From Pseudomonadota bacterium (GTDB lineage: Bacteria > Pseudomonadota > Alphaproteobacteria > Caulobacterales > Caulobacteraceae): a stretch of DNA of 64,000 bases. The DNA is taken from positions 186,001 to 250,000 of the forward strand of contig JAIUNU010000001.1 in the NCBI GenBank assembly GCA_020161365.1. The letters are read 5' to 3'. The first letter of the stretch is position 1. Every line of letters begins with the position of its first letter. Positions 62,635-64,000 of this stretch are shown here, piece by piece. The translations under genes and the position numbers were made by a program. The notes beneath the pieces were generated by a model, which saw nothing but the letters and a program-made list of their open reading frames with translations, ran no database searches and was not told the origin of the DNA.

Positions 62635-62924
62635 GGTAAAATCTCCTCGCACCGGACAGGGTCGGAATTCGGGGGTTCGAGGTCGATATTTCTCAATCTT
62701 TCCAGCACCCTGTGCGAAAAGAATACCGTCATCGGCTCGCCGTGGTCCTGACGGTATGAGCCGGTTTCCATGGGAGCAACGGGACGCGATACCGTCAGAC
62801 AGGTCGGCATCACGAAAAAAAGACCCTCCGAAAGGCTTCGAAGGGTCTCGACAGAATTCACTTTTACGTCAGTGCCTTACGGATCAAATCGGAAGCGTTC
62901 TCGAAAGCTCCCGAAGGGCCCGAA
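62635..62924. other. Intergenic region between integrase and guaA (attachment junction side)
   Basis: This 290-base gap holds the int promoter region, a guaA terminator and, at or just past the guaA stop, the probable ICE attachment junction. No ORF is supported. I could not define the core because the matching copy at the other ICE end is not in the window. Confidence 0.45.
62813..62848 (-). terminator. Intrinsic terminator downstream of guaA
   Basis: AGACCCTCCGAA (62821-62832) and TTCGAAGGGTCT (62837-62848) form a 12-base stem with one mismatch and a four-base loop. On the minus strand it is followed by TTTTTTCGTG, giving a classic terminator 77 bases after the guaA stop. Confidence 0.85.
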
Positions 62925-64000
62925 TTATTCCCACTCGATCGTGCCGGGCGGCTTGCTGGTCACGTCGTAGACGACGCGATTGACGCCCCGGACCTCGTTG
63001 ATGATGCGCGTGGCGGTCTTGCCGAGCACCGCCCACGGGAACTCAAAGAAGTCGGCGGTCATGCCGTCAGTCGAGGTCACCGCGCGCAGGGCCAGGACGT
63101 TCTCGTAGGTGCGGGCGTCGCCCATCACGCCGACCGTCTTCACAGGCAGCAGCACAGCGAAGGCCTGCCAGATCTGATCGTAGAGGCCGGCGTTGCGGAT
63201 CTCTTCCAGATAGATGGCGTCAGCGTCCTGCAGGACCTTGACCTTCTCAGGCGTGATCTCACCTGGGATGCGGATGGCCAGACCCGGCCCGGGGAACGGA
63301 TGACGGCCGACGAAGGCGGGCGCCAGACCCAGCTCGACGCCCAGGGCGCGGACCTCGTCCTTAAAGAGCTCGCGCAGCGGCTCGACCAGCTTGAGCTTCA
63401 TGTAGTCCGGCAGGCCGCCCACATTGTGGTGGCTCTTGATCACCGCCGAGGGGCCGCCGCGCGCCGAGACGCTCTCGACGACGTCCGGATAGAGCGTGCC
63501 CTGGGCCAGGAATTCGGCGCCGTCGATCTTGGCGGCTTCCTTGTCGAAGACGTCGATGAACAGACGGCCGATCGTCTTGCGCTTGGTTTCCGGATCGCTG
63601 ACGCCGGCCAGCTCGCCGAGGAACAGGTCGCCGGCGTCCACATGGACCAGCGGGATGTTGTAGTGGTCGCGGAACAGGGTCACGACCTGGTCGGCCTCGT
63701 TCTTGCGCAGCAGGCCGGTGTCGACGAAAACGCAGGTCAGTTGGTCGCCGATCGCCTCGTGGATCAGGACGGCGGCCACCGAGCTGTCGACACCCCCCGA
63801 CAGGCCGCAGATCACTTTGCCCGAACCGACCTGGTCGCGGATCTTCTGGACCATCTCCTGACGGAACGCCGCCATGGTCCAGTCGCCCTTCAAACCGGCC
63901 AGGGCCAGGAAGTTCTTGTAGATCTGGGTCCCATTGACCGTGTGATAGACCTCGGGGTGGAACTGGACGGCGTAGATCTTCTTGGCGTCGTTGGCGATGG
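62925..64000 (-). CDS. guaA: GMP synthase, 3' part (continues past the window)
   Basis: The window contains the C-terminal ~358 residues. The end of the glutamine amidotransferase domain is visible ([12 protein letters not shown], with the catalytic His and Glu). The ATP-pyrophosphatase P-loop is [20 protein letters not shown], followed by [39 protein letters not shown] and the terminal [16 protein letters not shown]. The last residues match the highly conserved family end, so integration has not changed the protein. guaA makes GMP from XMP and is a common 3'-end target of tyrosine integrases. Confidence 0.97.
   Translation of the reverse strand, partial: IANDAKKIYAVQFHPEVYHTVNGTQIYKNFLALAGLKGDWTMAAFRQEMVQKIRDQVGSGKVICGLSGGVDSSVAAVLIHEAIGDQLTCVFVDTGLLRKNEADQVVTLFRDHYNIPLVHVDAGDLFLGELAGVSDPETKRKTIGRLFIDVFDKEAAKIDGAEFLAQGTLYPDVVESVSARGGPSAVIKSHHNVGGLPDYMKLKLVEPLRELFKDEVRALGVELGLAPAFVGRHPFPGPGLAIRIPGEITPEKVKVLQDADAIYLEEIRNAGLYDQIWQAFAVLLPVKTVGVMGDARTYENVLALRAVTSTDGMTADFFEFPWAVLGKTATRIINEVRGVNRVVYDVTSKPPGTIEWE

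Noticed and set aside
62635..62924. tRNA or tmRNA gene as integration target beside the integrase
   Set aside because: No cloverleaf-like sequence is present; guaA is the only conserved target next to the integrase.

Overview
The window is GC-rich alphaproteobacterial DNA, most likely from the Caulobacteraceae (Brevundimonas or a close relative). Pointers are the gene style, a CC_3452-type secreted protein and the class of conjugation and cargo genes; the genus is an inference. At the right edge lies the 3' part of chromosomal guaA (GMP synthase), read on the minus strand. A P4-type tyrosine integrase and an AlpA-like small regulator sit next to it. Almost everything from about 1 kb to 62.6 kb reads as one integrative and conjugative element (ICE) inserted beside the guaA 3' end. 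I did not find its far end, so it probably extends past the left edge.

Layout. 0-0.9 kb: a minus-strand GntR-type regulator followed by a 41-residue peptide with the leader pattern of proteobacterial lasso peptides (astexin-like); its maturation genes would be left of the window. 1-2 kb: two small HTH regulators. 2-13.9 kb: a compact plus-strand operon for a VirB-type type IV secretion system (virB1, B2, a small membrane protein, B3, B4, B5, an EexN/TrbK-like lipoprotein, B6, a VirB7-like lipoprotein, B8, B9, B10, B11, virD4, then an LPD7-domain protein). 13.9-16.4 kb: a three-gene AbiE-type toxin-antitoxin cassette with a palindromic operator. 16.4-18.2 kb: relaxase and MobC-like accessory gene, with an IncP-type nic motif (TATCCTG|C) just upstream that marks a likely oriT. 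18.2-21.3 kb: ICE maintenance genes (ArdC-like antirestriction protein, DUF736) plus a DUF4238 protein and an unknown DNA-binding-like protein.

21.6-33.4 kb is a second accessory block. It holds a large J-domain protein, a fused nucleotidyltransferase-HEPN protein and a 1105-residue SF1 helicase, which together form a candidate uncharacterised defence module. It also holds a broken second MNT-HEPN start and a complete SIR2-APAZ/short Argonaute pair (SPARSA). An unknown membrane-tailed protein with its HTH partner closes the block. A 668-residue ParB-like protein follows.

36-61 kb is a metal-resistance island: a mer-like group (merR, merT-like, GDCCVxC protein, VOC protein, no merA); a Cu/Ag efflux set cusC-B-A with a CusF-like lipoprotein and a DUF411 protein; a Zn/Co/Cd set czcC-B-A plus a CDF transporter, with czcC broken by an IS5-family element; a second CDF transporter, a methyltransferase, a CC_3452 protein, lspA and a MAPEG protein; a MerR regulator with a PbrT-like cytochrome c/FTR1 permease; and an arsenic operon arsR-arsC-acr3-arsN2-arsH. 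Several MerR-type promoters with 19-bp spacers can be read directly.

The element thus joins transfer functions, several anti-phage or anti-plasmid systems, and broad metal and metalloid resistance. All similarity statements come from motif recognition by eye; no database search was run.
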